Notes: generated from the letters alone by a model not told the origin. 64,000 nucleotides of DNA from Phytophthora colocasiae (GCA_018806915.1 JAGKQI010000076.1:310001-374000), one strand, 5' to 3'; positions 9,865-20,691 are shown, numbered from the stretch's first letter. Numbers and translations: made by a program.

Positions 9865-11157
9865 GAAGCGTTGGGCACATGGATACCCGTGAAAGAAGAC
9901 ATGGAGCTGCTGTCAGTGAATGGTGAACTGGAAAGAGAAAGAGTGGCAGCCTGGGTTAATAAGCTGAAGAAGGAAGATGCTGCACCCTTGACGGACGAAG
10001 AGAAGCTGGACATTGGCGAGATGGAGCATGAGGATCGAGACTTGGTGATCGCTTTGCTGAGGCAGTACTCTGGGATCGTCGAAAAAAAGACAGGATGCCC
10101 GCCGTTAGCAAAAGTCAACGTGGAACACCACATCAATACTGGTGATGCTGCACCGATCATGCTACGACGACGACGGCATGCAGTCGCAGAGAACGCGCTC
10201 ATCGACAAGGAAGTGGATGATATGCTGAAGCAGGGAGTGATTGAACCAGGGCAAGGTGCATGGGGCTTTCCGGTGGTGATTGTTCGCAAGAAGGACGGAA
10301 GTGTACGCTTCTGCATTGATTACCGAGCTTTGAACGCGGTGACTTTGAAGGACGTATACCCATTGCCTCGGGTGGATGAAACTCTTGAAGCTTTGCATGG
10401 ATCGCAGCGGTTTTCGAGTCTTGACTTGCATTCCGGATATTGGCAACTTGGCGTGGCTGCCGGTGATAAGCCGAAGACTGCGTTTACGACTCGAAGAGGC
10501 CTGTTTCAATTCACACGGATGCCGTTTGGGCTTTGCAACGCGCCCAGCACTTTTCAACGACTGATGGACTGTGTTCTACGTGGTTTGACTTGGGTCTGTT
10601 GTCTCGTGTACTTGGATGATGTGATTATCTTCACCAAGGGCAGTGTCGCTCAGCACGTGGTTGAGTTAGCTATTGTACCGGAACGGTTGTCGGAAGATGG
10701 ATTGAGCTTGAAGGCATCGAAGTGCTCATTTGCAACGACTCGCATGGAGTATCTCGGACATGACTTGACGCCGGAAGGGATTAAGCCCACTGAACGACTG
10801 GTACGGGCTATTGTCGATTTTCCTACACCTACGGATGACGTACAAGTGCGCAGATTTGTGGCCTTGGCGGGTTACTATCGCCGCTTTGTTCCTGAGTTTG
10901 GTACGCGGATGGCACCATTGACAAGCCTTCTGCGGAAGAGCACTAAGTGGGAATGGGGAGCAGCACAAGAAGAAGCTTTTGCTTGGGCGAAGACATGGTT
11001 GAGTACGAAGCCGGTGTTGATTTACCCGGACTACCGTTTGCCATTTAAACTCACGACCGACGCATCGAAGACGGGACTGGGGGCAGTGCTATCGCAAGAC
11101 CAAGGACGGGGAGATCAACCGGTGGCTTACGCGTCGAAGGTCAACAACCCGACGGTG
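9865..11157 (+). pseudogene. pol: G1 Pol reverse transcriptase and start of RNase H
   Basis: Same frame as the protease block. RT motifs are clear: WGFPVVIVRKKDGSVRFCID, YPLPRVDETLEAL, SSLDLHSGYWQL, MPFGLCNAPSTFQRLMD and the catalytic VYLDDVIIF near 10606-10632. The LAGYYRRFVPEF and PLTSLLRK connection leads into RNase H, with KLTTDASKTGLGAVLSQ near 11050. The domain is cut after VNNPTVAN by the nested Copia and resumes at 16428. The RT core is otherwise undamaged. Confidence 0.93.
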
Positions 11158-11162
11158 GCCAA

Positions 11163-11502
11163 TATTGCACTAGCAGGAAGTCCGACCGAAGACACACAAA
11201 GCAGTAGTCGTTTAGGAGACGTTTGTGTATTAGATGGTAAAAGTGAGAATGAGAAAGAAAACGACGAATGCACAAGGGTTGCTACCCTTGGGTCTCCTCT
11301 GTGGGAAGAGTGACGACAGTGCTCCCCATACGCACAGGATCCTTCATCCGGACCTGAATGAGGTTAGTTATGGTCGTCTGTCCTTCGGTGTTGTTCGTAT
11401 GAGCGTATGAAATGGGAGAAATCACTTGATGTAGTAGTTGAGGGCTTCCATCGACCCTCATGTAGCGAGTGAAGTTGAAGCGAGACTTTCAGCTTTGCAA
11501 CA
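11163..11502 (-). repeat. Nested Copia 3' LTR (340 bp)
   Basis: Minus-strand ends are TGTTGCA...TGCAATA. No difference from 16083-16422 was seen on reading. The adjacent 11503-11511 reads AAGGGGGAG on the minus strand, the expected polypurine tract. Confidence 0.96.
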
Positions 11503-13530
11503 CTCCCCCTTGAGTGAAGCTTCCGAGCCGGAGCATGCCCCGCAGGCGACCAAAGATAATGCGATCGGTGGCCTTGGTGAAAATGTCAGCAATTTGTTGT
11601 TGAGTGGGGCAGTATTCAACGCGAACTTGCTTCCTGGAAATTGGCGTCTCGTACAAAATGATACTTGATAGCGAGGTGACGCGTACGCTGAGTCGTAATG
11701 GCATTTTCCATCGATTTTATTGCTGACTGGTTGTCCACACGGAGTAGTGTTGAGTCGTTGTCGTGTAGTAGGCCGATTTCTTGAAGCAGTTGGTTGATTG
11801 AGATGCAGTCTTGAACAGCAGAGCATGCTGCAAACGTATTCTGCTTCCATAGTGGATAGGGAAACTGTGGTTTGTTTCCTCGAAAACCAGGAAATTGTCA
11901 TGCCATTGATCTGGAGGACGGAGCCGCTTGTCGATTTCGCTGTCAGTGAGTCGCCGGCCCAGTTTGGCGTCGGAGTAAACGATAGGCTGCAATTTCGTCG
12001 AAGTGCCGCTGCCGAATTTGTAGAATAGTCCAATGTTGGAAGTGCCCTTCAAGTAGCGTAGAATCCGCTTCACCCCGTTCCAGTGCGTCAAAGACGGACA
12101 CGACACGAAGCGCGACAGAGTGTTTGTTGCAACCGTGATGTCAGGTCGAGTGCAATTTGATAGCCAAAGAAGGCTTCCGATAGCTTCACGATACTGGTTG
12201 CTGTCGTGAAATGCGTCACCGGATTCATCAAAGAACTGATGGTGGACATCCATGGGGTCGCGACGGGTTTGCAGTTTACCATGTCGAACTTTTCCAGCAG
12301 GTCGATTGTCGATTGTTGTTGGTGCAGGAAGATGCCATCCGTGGTGCGATTAATCCAAATGCCTAGGCACTTTGAGCTTCCCAGGTTCTTGATATTGAAA
12401 CGCTGAGCGAGGCGTGACATCACGACCTCCGATAGCTTGTCGCTTTGGCTTACTACCAGCACATCATCGACGTAGAGGCCGAGAACGCAGAGATTTCCAT
12501 CACGCCTCATGAAATAGATACACGGGTCGATCTTGCTTCTCGAAAAACCTTCCGCCTTGAGAAACGCATCGATTAGGTCATTCCAGAGCTTGCCACTTTG
12601 CTTTAACCCATAGAGACCTTTGAGAAGTAACCAGGACATATTCCCGTCGGCTCCAGGAGTTCCCTTTGGTGGCTTCAGGTAAATTTTCTTGTCGATGTCA
12701 GACTTCAAATAAGCATTAGGCACATCACCTTGCAAAAGCTTGGCTTTCCAGATAGCCGCAAGTGCTGTGATAAGTCGAAGACTGGAGATTTTAAGCACGG
12801 GCGCGAACGTTGCTTCAAAGTCCACACCAAATTTCTGCGTAAAACCTCGGGCAACCAGTCGAGCTTTGAACCTCTCCAGCTCGCCGTTGCTCGCAAACTT
12901 AATCTTGTACACCCATTTAGATGTCACAACGTTGGCATCGGTAGGTGTCTCGACCAATTCCCAGGTACCATTTGCTTGTAGGTCAGCCAGTTCTTTTTCC
13001 ATGGCTGCTTTCCACTGGGTCCAGTATTCGCTGCGCATGGCTTCGTCAACAGTGCGGGGCTCTTTAACATGGTCCGACGCGCGGATGGTCAAAAGTGCGT
13101 AAGCCGGTCCGGCAAATGCGTCGATAAAAGACTGTGGTAACTCGAAATCTGCTGGCTTTTCTGGCTGTCGCCTCCCGAAGACTCGGCGCAGCGCGCCCGC
13201 AGAAATTGGACGGCCATGGTCTTCATGAACACCTTCTTCGGTATCTGCATTGAGTTCCGAGTCGGTATTTGAGTCTGAAGCCGGTTTATCCTGAGGATTA
13301 TCTTCTTCTTCATGAAGACGGTTTAGTACTTCAGCTGTCTCTGGACTGGAGATATCCAACTTATTCACGTTTTGAACGTCCGGACTTGTAGTAAACCTCT
13401 TCGTTCGTGGTAACAGCAGGAAGTAGCCTTTCTGGGTGGACGATATGCCGACGACGATAGCCTTTTCAGCTCTTTTAGCTAGGGCTGCGGCCTTTCTTGT
13501 GTTGAACGTGCACAGTACACTTGGATCCAA
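11503..13530 (-). pseudogene. pol: Copia reverse transcriptase and RNase H, frameshifted
   Basis: One long frame (13530 down to 12088) carries the RT: ELADLQANGTWELV, SKWVYKIKF, ERFKARLVARGFTQ, DVPNAYLKSDIDKKIY, LLLKGLYGLKQSGKLW and the catalytic YVDDVLVV at about 12455-12475. The frame then changes, giving YREAIGSLLWLSNCTRPDI and KRILRYLKGTSNIGL (12253-11960), and changes again for RNase H (STMEAEYVCS near 11835-11865) and the C-terminal QVRVEYCPTQQQIADIFTK (near 11560-11620). At least three indels are needed to connect these Copia hallmarks. Confidence 0.92.
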
Positions 13531-14780
13531 ACCGCAAAATATGCGAGACTCGTGGTTGTTTTCCAGTTAGTACGTGCAGGGGTGACTTGTAGTCGGCGTT
13601 TGCGCGTGTCGGAATCCGATTACGAATGTATGATGCGTACAATACTGCATCTCCCCAGTATCGCTGTGGAAGAGACGATGCCCACAGCATTGCTCGTGCC
13701 GAGTTCATCAATGTCCGGTGGAAACGTTCGGCTTTCCCGTTGGAGGCAGACGTGTTGGGGTGCGTATCCTGGAGACGTATGCCGTGTTGTGCGACGTACG
13801 CTTGGAACTTGTGGTTTGCGAATTCTCCTCCATCGGAGCGTATAACCTTGATCTTCAAGTCGTACTGACGTTGGAATTCTGATGCAAATTCCATTAAAGC
13901 GGTCAAAAGCTTCGCTTTTGGCATGGAGCAGATATATCTTGTTGTAGTTTGACGCGTGATCCACGATCGTGAAGATGTGACGGTGCCCATTTCTGTCTGG
14001 ACGAAGGTCCGTCTTCAAGTCCATTGATATGACGGCTCCAACTTCATCTGTCGGGGCAGAGTCAGAAGTGTCTACGACGGGCTGTTTGTTGCGCGATTGC
14101 TTGGCTTCAGCGCAGGCCATACAAAACTTGACCTTCTTATTTGTCAGAGAGATACCGTTCGCCAGATTCTTGTTGACCATCCGCAACAGGTCCTGGTAGT
14201 TGACATGCCCGAGACGTTCGTGCCACTGCTCCAGGGAAGTTTCAGGAACATCCACAAAGAATGCTTGGGCATCTCCTCGGCGTTCATCTATAGTGTCTGG
14301 CAACGATCATCCACAGCCCTTTGTGCTCGATTGCTTCTCCAACGATTGATCCGTCGGGAGATAAGAATGCGCATCGATCCGCGAAGTTGAATGTCAGTCC
14401 ACGGGCGCGGAGCTGAGTTAGCGATACTAGATTTCGCCGAAGTGACTCGCAGTAGTACACATTTGTGAGTAGAATCTTTGTGCTTGGTCCCGTTTACTGT
14501 AGTTTCAAGGAGACAGTTACCTTTGTGAGTAGCAGTGATGGTTTGCGAGTTCGCAACGTTGATTGTCAGGTGTGCAGGCTCAAGGCCGAAGAGCATGCGT
14601 TTATCACCGCACATGTGATGAGTTGCTCCTGAATCCAGGATCCACTCAGGTGGTGCTGAATTGCGAGCTGACTTGGATGCAGCGTACCACAGGTGTGCTT
14701 CGTTATCATCTGTACTCGTGGTTATCGAATCCGTGTCAGCAGTGATGTTGTGTGCTTGGCCTTGCTGTTTAAGTGCGGCC
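13475..14780 (-). pseudogene. pol: Copia protease and integrase, frameshifted
   Basis: Protease WILDSGATHHMCGDKRMLF near 14590-14645, then the GAG-pre-integrase region (EQWHERLGHVNYQDLLRMV and CMACAEAKQSR, an H-H-C-C zinc region). The integrase core carries ISMDLKTD (first Asp), VIRSDGGEFANHKF (second Asp) and TSASNGKAERFHRTL (Glu). These lie in three successive frames, with shifts near 14300 and 13900. Confidence 0.9.
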
Positions 14781-15936
14781 TTGACTCGCTTAAGATCTGG
14801 GCAGGCGGGGCCGCGGTGGCCTTCTTTGTCACATACGTAACAAATCAACTTTGACCTGGTTTTACCGATGCTGCGACCGCCTGGTCCTGGTTGTTTCGGC
14901 CGTTTTGTTTTGATGGGGTTGGACGGGGGGGGCGGATTCTTGGGGTGGATTGGGGTTGGATTGCTGGTTACCGCTCTTCTTTTCGTTTCCTGTTGGAGGC
15001 CGACCAGACGATCACGTTTTCGCCCGTCACCACGCAAATCAACCAGTAGTGCTAGGATGCGATCAACTTCGAGTAAGTAGTCAGTGTTAGTACGGTCGAT
15101 TTTGGAAATCAGAGTACTCGATAGATCAGGACACGCGTAAGAGCAAATGTTTCCAACACTAAAAGGCTGTGATCACCACTCATCAGTCCGGCAACATACT
15201 TCAGGTAATCCAGATATTCTGTCCATGAGTCTTGGGGCCGTTTACCAGATGTTAGTCGTTTGCATAGCTGGATTTTGGCTTAACTTACAGCCATACTCCG
15301 ACTTCAGCTTCATCTTAAAGTCATCATAGCTAAAACTAGGTTTAGCTCTGCGCCATTGCGCTATGTTTCCATGAAAGAATCGGGACGCCTTTCCTTCTAG
15401 GAAGTTGACCAATACGGAGGCCTTGAGTTGAGACGTCCATCGCGAGTTGTTAATCATGGATTCCGTGCTGATGGCCTGCTCGTATTCTAGGATGAAATAT
15501 TCAAATCCAGAGCCTAGCCCCGGGTATACTTCTTGTCCTCCAAACTTGCGGCAGTTCAGATCTTTCAGTTTAGGTTGCCGAGGCGATGGATTTACTCCGG
15601 CATGAGCTGCTTGTAAGGCTCTTTAAGTTGCGCTACCTCGTCGATTAGCATGGGGGTTTTAGCTGCCTGGGCCCGCAACTCGGCGATTTCGGCTTCCAGT
15701 TGAGGTTGTTGTTGGGCGTGGGCGGTTCTCATACGATCCATTTGCTCACGGATACTGTCTAGGTCTTTCATCATTTGCGCTGCAGCCACGGACTGTTGGC
15801 GCAACTCAGCATGTAGTTCGGCTACATCAGCTGGGTCGATTTCGGTTTTAATGTCGGGTTCTGCACTGGCAGCTTCTATGTCATCGTCGAGGCTCCGGCG
15901 AACGCGACTTGGTTTTGTTTCATTGGGGTTCATCAT
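14780..15936 (-). pseudogene. gag: Copia Gag with zinc knuckle, frameshifted
   Basis: ATG at 15936 begins MMNPNETKPSRVRRSLDD, with a Gln/Glu-rich coiled-coil head ending in a stop at 15592. The capsid-like part is in another frame (SVLVNFLEGKASRFFHGNI, near 15400), and a third frame carries a Pro/Lys-rich linker and the knuckle CYVCDKEGHRGPAC near 14800-14842. Order and content match Ty1/Copia UBN2-type Gag. Confidence 0.82.
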
Positions 15937-16070
15937 ATTGCCCGGACGCTGCGCGAGTGCAAGTTGAAGTTGAAGTTGTCACATCGTCGCAGATTCTCAC
16001 ATCGTCGCAGGTTTCACACGTCACAGATATGTTGTAACGGAAGTCGAGTCTTCAGAAGGAGCCGCAATTT

Positions 16071-16082
16071 GGGCTCATAACC
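16071..16082 (-). other. Copia primer-binding site matching the initiator tRNA-Met anticodon arm
   Basis: Next to the 5' LTR the minus strand reads GGTTATGAGCCC. Its complement GGGCTCATAACC is the CAU anticodon loop region of eukaryotic initiator tRNA-Met. Drosophila copia is known to be primed by a half-tRNA cut in this loop; the same arrangement is inferred here from position and sequence. Confidence 0.7.
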
Positions 16083-16422
16083 TATTGCACTAGCAGGAAG
16101 TCCGACCGAAGACACACAAAGCAGTAGTCGTTTAGGAGACGTTTGTGTATTAGATGGTAAAAGTGAGAATGAGAAAGAAAACGACGAATGCACAAGGGTT
16201 GCTACCCTTGGGTCTCCTCTGTGGGAAGAGTGACGACAGTGCTCCCCATACGCACAGGATCCTTCATCCGGACCTGAATGAGGTTAGTTATGGTCGTCTG
16301 TCCTTCGGTGTTGTTCGTATGAGCGTATGAAATGGGAGAAATCACTTGATGTAGTAGTTGAGGGCTTCCATCGACCCTCATGTAGCGAGTGAAGTTGAAG
16401 CGAGACTTTCAGCTTTGCAACA
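16083..16422 (-). repeat. Nested Copia 5' LTR (340 bp)
   Basis: Reads identical to 11163-11502 and is followed by the second copy of the GCCAA duplication at 16423-16427. It should hold the element promoter; no TATA box was assigned. Confidence 0.96.
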
Positions 16423-16427
16423 GCCAA

Positions 16428-16668
16428 GTATAGTATTTCAGAGCTGGAGTGTTTGGCGGTGGTGTGGGCGGTTCGCTTGTTTCGACCACATCTGTATGGC
16501 AGGAACTTTACGATCATCACTGATCATGTAGCGCTCAAGTGGCTAATGACGGCCAAGGAACCGGCTGGACGACTACACCGGTGGGCTTTGACGCTGCAGG
16601 AATACGACTTTACTATTGAGTATCGACCAGGACGAGAGAATTACGTGGCCGATGCCTTATCGAGATGA
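16428..16668 (+). pseudogene. pol: G1 RNase H, resumed after the Copia insertion
   Basis: Continues the Gypsy Pol frame with YSISELECLAVVWAVRLF, FTIITDHVALKWL and ending FTIEYRPGRENYVADALSR, the usual end of Gypsy RNase H. A TGA at 16666-16668 follows directly. The frame then stays open for about 45 codons of acidic linker, so the TGA looks like a point change (CGA to TGA is one step) within a longer Pol. Confidence 0.9.
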
Positions 16669-16789
16669 CCAGCAGCAGCAGACGAAGAAGAGAAGGAGAC
16701 GGACACCTCAGACGATGTGGCCATTGGACCTGTGGAACCTAAAAATAACGCCAACAACTCAGGTGATGCAGAGACGATTGTTGACCATG

Positions 16790-19181
16790 AAGCGAAGCAG
16801 TGATTCGTGTAGCGCAAGTGCAGCGCGTAGAAGCAGCGGAACTCGGTATTGTGCAGTTCACGGATGAGGATGTGAAACGAGAGCAGTCTACCTCGAACAT
16901 GGTGCAGCGGCTGAAGCTGAAGGGCTCGTACAGAGGCAAGCGAGTGTATGAAGATGACGATGGGCTAGTGAAAGTGGATATTGGTGATGGCGAAAGCAGA
17001 ATGATATTGCCGGTAGTTTACTGGGCATTGGCCTTTAAAGAAGCGCACGATAGTATATGGGCTGGACATCTTTGCGGATCTCAGACGCTAGAGCGCCTAC
17101 GACGATTGTATTGGTGGCCGAAGATGCCTGAGGCGGTGCAGCAGTGGATCTCAGCGTGCCAAGATTGTGGATCACGAAAAGCGAGACCAAAAGCGGTGGT
17201 TCCTCCATTGAGAAGTGTTAGGACCGGAGCAGTTGGTGACCGCTGGGCGATCGATGTAGCAGGCCCCTTACCAGAAACCGAAGCAGGGAATCGCTATGTG
17301 ATAGCTACAGTGGAATATACGACGAGGTACGCGGTAGCTGCAGCTGTACCTGATCACACGGCCAAGGCCATTGCACGATTCCTGATGGAGAAGGTGATCC
17401 TAGTGTTCGGACCGATGAGGGAGATTATGATGGACGGTGCACGTGAATTTGGCAGTCGCATGATAGCGGAACTACTTGGCCTTTTACAGACGAAGTTATC
17501 GACACCAGTGCCGTATCGACCGAATTTGCTGGGGCTGGTAGAACGGTTTCACCGAACTTGGAAGGACATGATTATATACGTGAGTGAGCAGCAGGATGAC
17601 TGGGACGACTTCCTACCGTGTGCGCTGTATGCATACAATTCGGCTAAACACGCTACCCATGGCTATCAACCTAACGAACTGATGATGGGGAGGAAGCTTC
17701 GGATGCCTGCGGAATTACTACGGCGGAGTAGATTGGAATACCCGCACAGTACACCCGACGACTATCATGAAGTGCTAATGCAGGACTTGAAGAAGGCCCA
17801 AGAGCTGGCAGCCGTGGCTTTGCAGAAGGAACAAGCAAGGCAGGCGATGTACTACAACCAGAGGAATGTACGTCAACGGAGTGAGTTTCGCATTGGACAA
17901 TTAGTATGGATCTACAGACCTGCTCGAGGACCGGGTATTACTAAGTTCGGCCATCGATGGAGAGGACCGGCGAAGATTTTGGAGGCAGCTGGATATGACA
18001 ACTATCGTGTGGAGATGCTGGAGTCAGGACAAGAGCTGGTCACGCATTGCTCGTTCCTTATCAGCTACTATTATCCCACGCATTTACTAGACGCTATGGC
18101 CGAGGACATTTCTGCGGATTTACGTGAGGAGGTAGTTGCAGCAGCCGACATTGATTCAGAAGACGAGGAAAGTGCCACAGAAGAAAATCTACGGAAAAGA
18201 GCAAGAAACACAGACGCAGGAGATGCCTTATCAGCCGATGGTCCTATAGCAGCATCCACACTAGCGAATTTAGAAGCCGACGAGCATAAGAGTGAGACTG
18301 ACGAACCAGAAGCCTACCATGTCGACACCGCGGAAGACTTTGACACCGCAGCAGCCATTGCAGCAGACTCTGAAAGAGAGAGCGTCGCCACCGCCGAAGA
18401 CGACCGCCGAAAGAGTAACGGAGGAAGAAAACGAAAGCAGCGCGCACACAGCAGCAGCAGCCGAGACAATATTGCCGGTCGAACCCGCTCGAGGATGCGT
18501 GGAGGAGTACCTCGGAACGCCGAAGCCGAATTCGATGTGGGAGTACGTGCAGAACAAGCCGATCTTGAAGACTCAGTACGTGGCGTTGCAGGAAGTGATC
18601 TTGGAACAGAACGACGTGATACTGCCGAGATTGTCGGAGAAAAGCGAGCAGGAGCGACGGATGGACGAAGCCATCGAGCTGGCCAAGAAGACAGAAGCCG
18701 CGATGAGCAAAGTGGCCGCAGGCAAGCGAGCCAGGCGGGTGGACGTGGACTTGTACGAAGGCGGGAACAGCACGAGCTTGAGGAACTCGAACGCGAACTG
18801 CGCAGAATCGCCGATGAAGAAGACGAAGAGGAGCGGATCTATGTCTTCGCAGCGCAAGGAAGAAGAGGAGCTGATAGTCTTGTCGCTCGACGTCCCCGGT
18901 TGCCGCAAATACCAGCTGAAGGAGCCGTGGTGGAACGTCGCCGACGAAAGTACCGGACGCGTACAGGGCGTTACGTGCTTGAATTCGAAGTTGAATGTTT
19001 GGGAGATCGACTTAACGCGAGGATGCCGAAGCGGATGTGGATTAACCAGCGAGACTTTGAACAACTCTGGAGTGACGGACGGATGTGCACGGAACGAGAA
19101 GCAGACGCCGGCAGAACGGAACGACGACCAGAAGATGAAGACGGCGACGCAGCAGGAGAGCACGATGAAGACGCCGACTAA
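16790..19181 (+). pseudogene. pol: G1 integrase and long charged C-terminal tail
   Basis: The frame runs from about 16790 to a TAA at 19179 but is shifted relative to RNase H by an indel near 16790. An H-H-C-C zinc region (AHDSIWAGHLCG ... CQDCGSRKA) is followed by the DDE core: RWAIDVAGPLP (Asp), IMMDGAREFGS (Asp) and LLGLVERFHRTW (Glu). An SH3-like segment, RIGQLVWIYRPARG, lies near 17890. From about 18090 the protein becomes a 360-residue Glu/Asp/Arg/Ala-rich tail ending near WINQRDFEQLWSDGRM. No chromodomain was recognised, unlike element G2. The tail overlaps a second open frame on the same strand, listed next. Confidence 0.88.
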
Positions 19182-19197
19182 CACCCCGCAGCAATAA
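18319..19197 (+). other. Same-strand overlapping open frame (292 codons) in the G1 Pol tail
   Basis: From an ATG at 18319 in a strong context (ACCATGTCG; MSTPRKTLTPQQ) a frame runs to the TAA at 19195, entirely inside the integrase tail but in the +1 frame. In about 18540-18900 its codons end mostly in G or C, as in the other coding regions here, while the integrase frame has A/T-rich third positions. The product has a Pro/Thr head and an amphipathic Lys/Glu helix region (EQERRMDEAIELAKKTEAAM). No family was recognised. It is either a true overlapping gene or the ancestral tail frame exposed by compensating indels. Confidence 0.4.
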
Positions 19198-19238
19198 ACT
19201 AGCCGGTCCAAGCCACACGGATCGAGGACGATCCGATC

Positions 19239-19250
19239 GAAGGGGAAGAG
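19239..19250 (+). other. G1 polypurine tract
   Basis: GAAGGGGAAGAG lies directly before the 3' LTR start (AGTAAG at 19251), where plus-strand priming occurs in LTR elements. Confidence 0.85.
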
Positions 19251-19948
19251 AGTAAGGATGACGACATTTCTTTGGCGCCGACGAGCAGCAGATTGAAGAC
19301 AAGCAGCAGATTGAAGACGAGCAGCAGATTGAGGACGAGCAGCAGACTGAAGACAAATAGCAGACGACGAGCGGGCCGGGTTGAGGAATGAGACCCGCTG
19401 ACGAAGAATCCAACTTGAAGAGCCGCAGAGACTCGCTGGGTACACAGTGGACGGCTAGCAGGACGCCATGGTGGGTGCGAAGCGGTAGCAGTAGAGGTCA
19501 GTTTGAGATTTGCCGAGTAGCTGGCGGAGCTATCGGTCGAGCAGTGCTAAGTGCCGGTGTTGGTACTGGGCCGCGAATAAACTAAGTGAGGAAGAGGTGT
19601 ATTGGCGGTTGGTTAGTGTTGTAGTTCAGGAGTTGCGTCGGGTGTGACAGGACACGGGTATCAGCAGCCCCGTAGGACCCTGGCTCGTGGTATCAGCAGC
19701 CCACATCGAGAAAGAGGTATCAGCAGCCCTCTAGAGCCCGGGTTTGGCAAAGATCCTGACGTTTCTCTTCATTGCCGCACTCAGACGTGAGAATTATCTT
19801 CTACAGGCTACTGTATATTCGATATTAAGTGCACTGTTAGAGTCTGTTGGAGTTAAGCTCCTCGGGTGACACCTTTGATCGGGGTGAAGTTCGTGGTTGT
19901 GGGTGTGGTCGTGACGAACTACAGCGCTAGTAGAAGACAAAGCTTACT
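19251..19948 (+). repeat. G1 Gypsy 3' LTR (698 bp)
   Basis: 36 bp longer than the 5' LTR because it has four rather than two 18-bp units at 19285-19356. No other difference was noticed. The second GTTG duplication follows at 19949-19952. Confidence 0.95.
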
Positions 19949-19974
19949 GTTGGTTGATGTGGTTTGGAAGACGA

Positions 19975-19990
19975 CAATTGAAGAATGAAC
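19975..19990 (-). promoter_or_regulatory. Stranded initiator of NmrA-like copy A
   Basis: The minus strand reads GTTCATTCTTCAATTG, one base different from the initiator of intact copy D (24551-24566). The flank between it and the 3' LTR also matches the copy D 5' UTR. The Gypsy therefore inserted between this initiator and the start codon now at 5248. Confidence 0.7.
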
Positions 19991-20453
19991 TAAATGGAAT
20001 CAAAGAACCGTCCAAATGACGTTCAAGGAGTCCTTGAGATTCCTAGACAGGGACATGAGTCAGGCTGTAGGTAAATCTTCGACAAAGGATCACACCGATG
20101 ACGTCCATCACCAACGTGCCAAGCGCTGTATGTAATCGATGGCACAGTGAACTGCTTGACCGTCGAGTGGATCCTGTGCAACACTGTGAGTGCATGCATT
20201 GTGTGCCGCGTCATCAGTCCTACTTCATAATCAAGCACCTACGCCTGCGACGCTGCAGGTAGGAAGGAAATTCCACCATCTCGACTATAACACCGTTGCC
20301 TGAAAAAAAATGCTCTCTCTACAACGCCAATATTCTCCAAAAACTTGTTAGAGGAGAGCTTGAATTACTACTAGTGAATGCGTAGTGAGTGCAGGAAATT
20401 CAAGTCGAATTGTGTGTCCTTCCTAGATTCTGCTCGAGGATTAGGCTATCGGG
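19991..20453. other. Flank of the decayed gene array
   Basis: The first about 95 bp repeat at 20692-20790. The remainder has only short frames and no recognisable gene. Confidence 0.5.
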
Positions 20454-20689
20454 TTAGACAACGACCTTGGGATCTTGCTTCACGGCTTCAAGTAGCTCCT
20501 TGGCCGTGCGAAAGTGATCGTTAGGGAAGTGCTCAGCACGGTCACGCTTGACTTTTTCTTGATCAAAGGTGCATGCACCAGACGGAACCAGCAACTTGAA
20601 ACTGGCTATCAAGAACAACTCGTTGTTTTCCAGTTGCTCCTTAATCTCCTCCAGTGGCTCGAATAAAACTTTGAGATCCGACATCCCTA
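20454..20689 (-). pseudogene. NmrA-like copy B, C-terminal fragment only
   Basis: Carries the last ~77 codons of the NmrA-like family (SDLKVLFEPLEEIK ... HFRTAKELLEAVKQDPKVVV) with a small insertion (GACT) relative to copy A. At 20689 the match stops and the sequence jumps to upstream-flank DNA of the family (GAACTAAATGGAATC). A deletion has therefore removed the N-terminal two thirds plus the start region. Confidence 0.85.
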
Positions 20690-20691
20690 TG

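Larger units (their letters stand above)
11163..16422 (-). mobile_element. Ty1/Copia LTR retrotransposon nested inside G1, opposite orientation
   Basis: The 5260-bp element is bounded by two 340-bp LTRs that read as identical, with a 5-bp target duplication GCCAA at 11158-11162 and 16423-16427. On the minus strand the order is LTR, primer-binding site, Gag with zinc knuckle, protease, integrase, RT, RNase H, polypurine tract, LTR. Integrase before RT is the Copia order. The coding region is broken by several frameshifts although the LTRs are identical. Insertion splits the Gypsy RNase H. Confidence 0.96.
5276..19948 (+). mobile_element. Ty3/Gypsy LTR retrotransposon (element G1) carrying a nested Copia
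   Basis: Boundaries come from three independent signals: inverted termini AGTAAG...CTTACT on both LTRs, a 4-bp target duplication GTTG at 5272-5275 and 19949-19952, and a polypurine tract next to the 3' LTR. Order: 5' LTR, leader, gag with zinc knuckle, protease, reverse transcriptase, RNase H, integrase, C-terminal tail, 3' LTR. This is Ty3/Gypsy order, with integrase after RNase H. A 5.26-kb Copia element plus its 5-bp duplication interrupts RNase H, so G1 alone is about 9.4 kb. The LTRs look identical apart from an 18-bp repeat number difference, so insertion is recent, yet gag and pol carry frameshifts and stops. Confidence 0.95.

Noticed and set aside
18573..19445. A 290-codon minus-strand frame across the G1 tail and 3' LTR
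   Set aside because: It crosses the polypurine tract and LTR border and is made of the complement of repetitive Arg/Glu/CAG sequence. Unlike the plus-strand overlap it has no coding signature.
20023..20238. Short minus-strand frame that at first looked like a Copia RNase H remnant
   Set aside because: Only vague similarity (a TRH/ALTVLHRI run); no hallmark residues and no LTR nearby.
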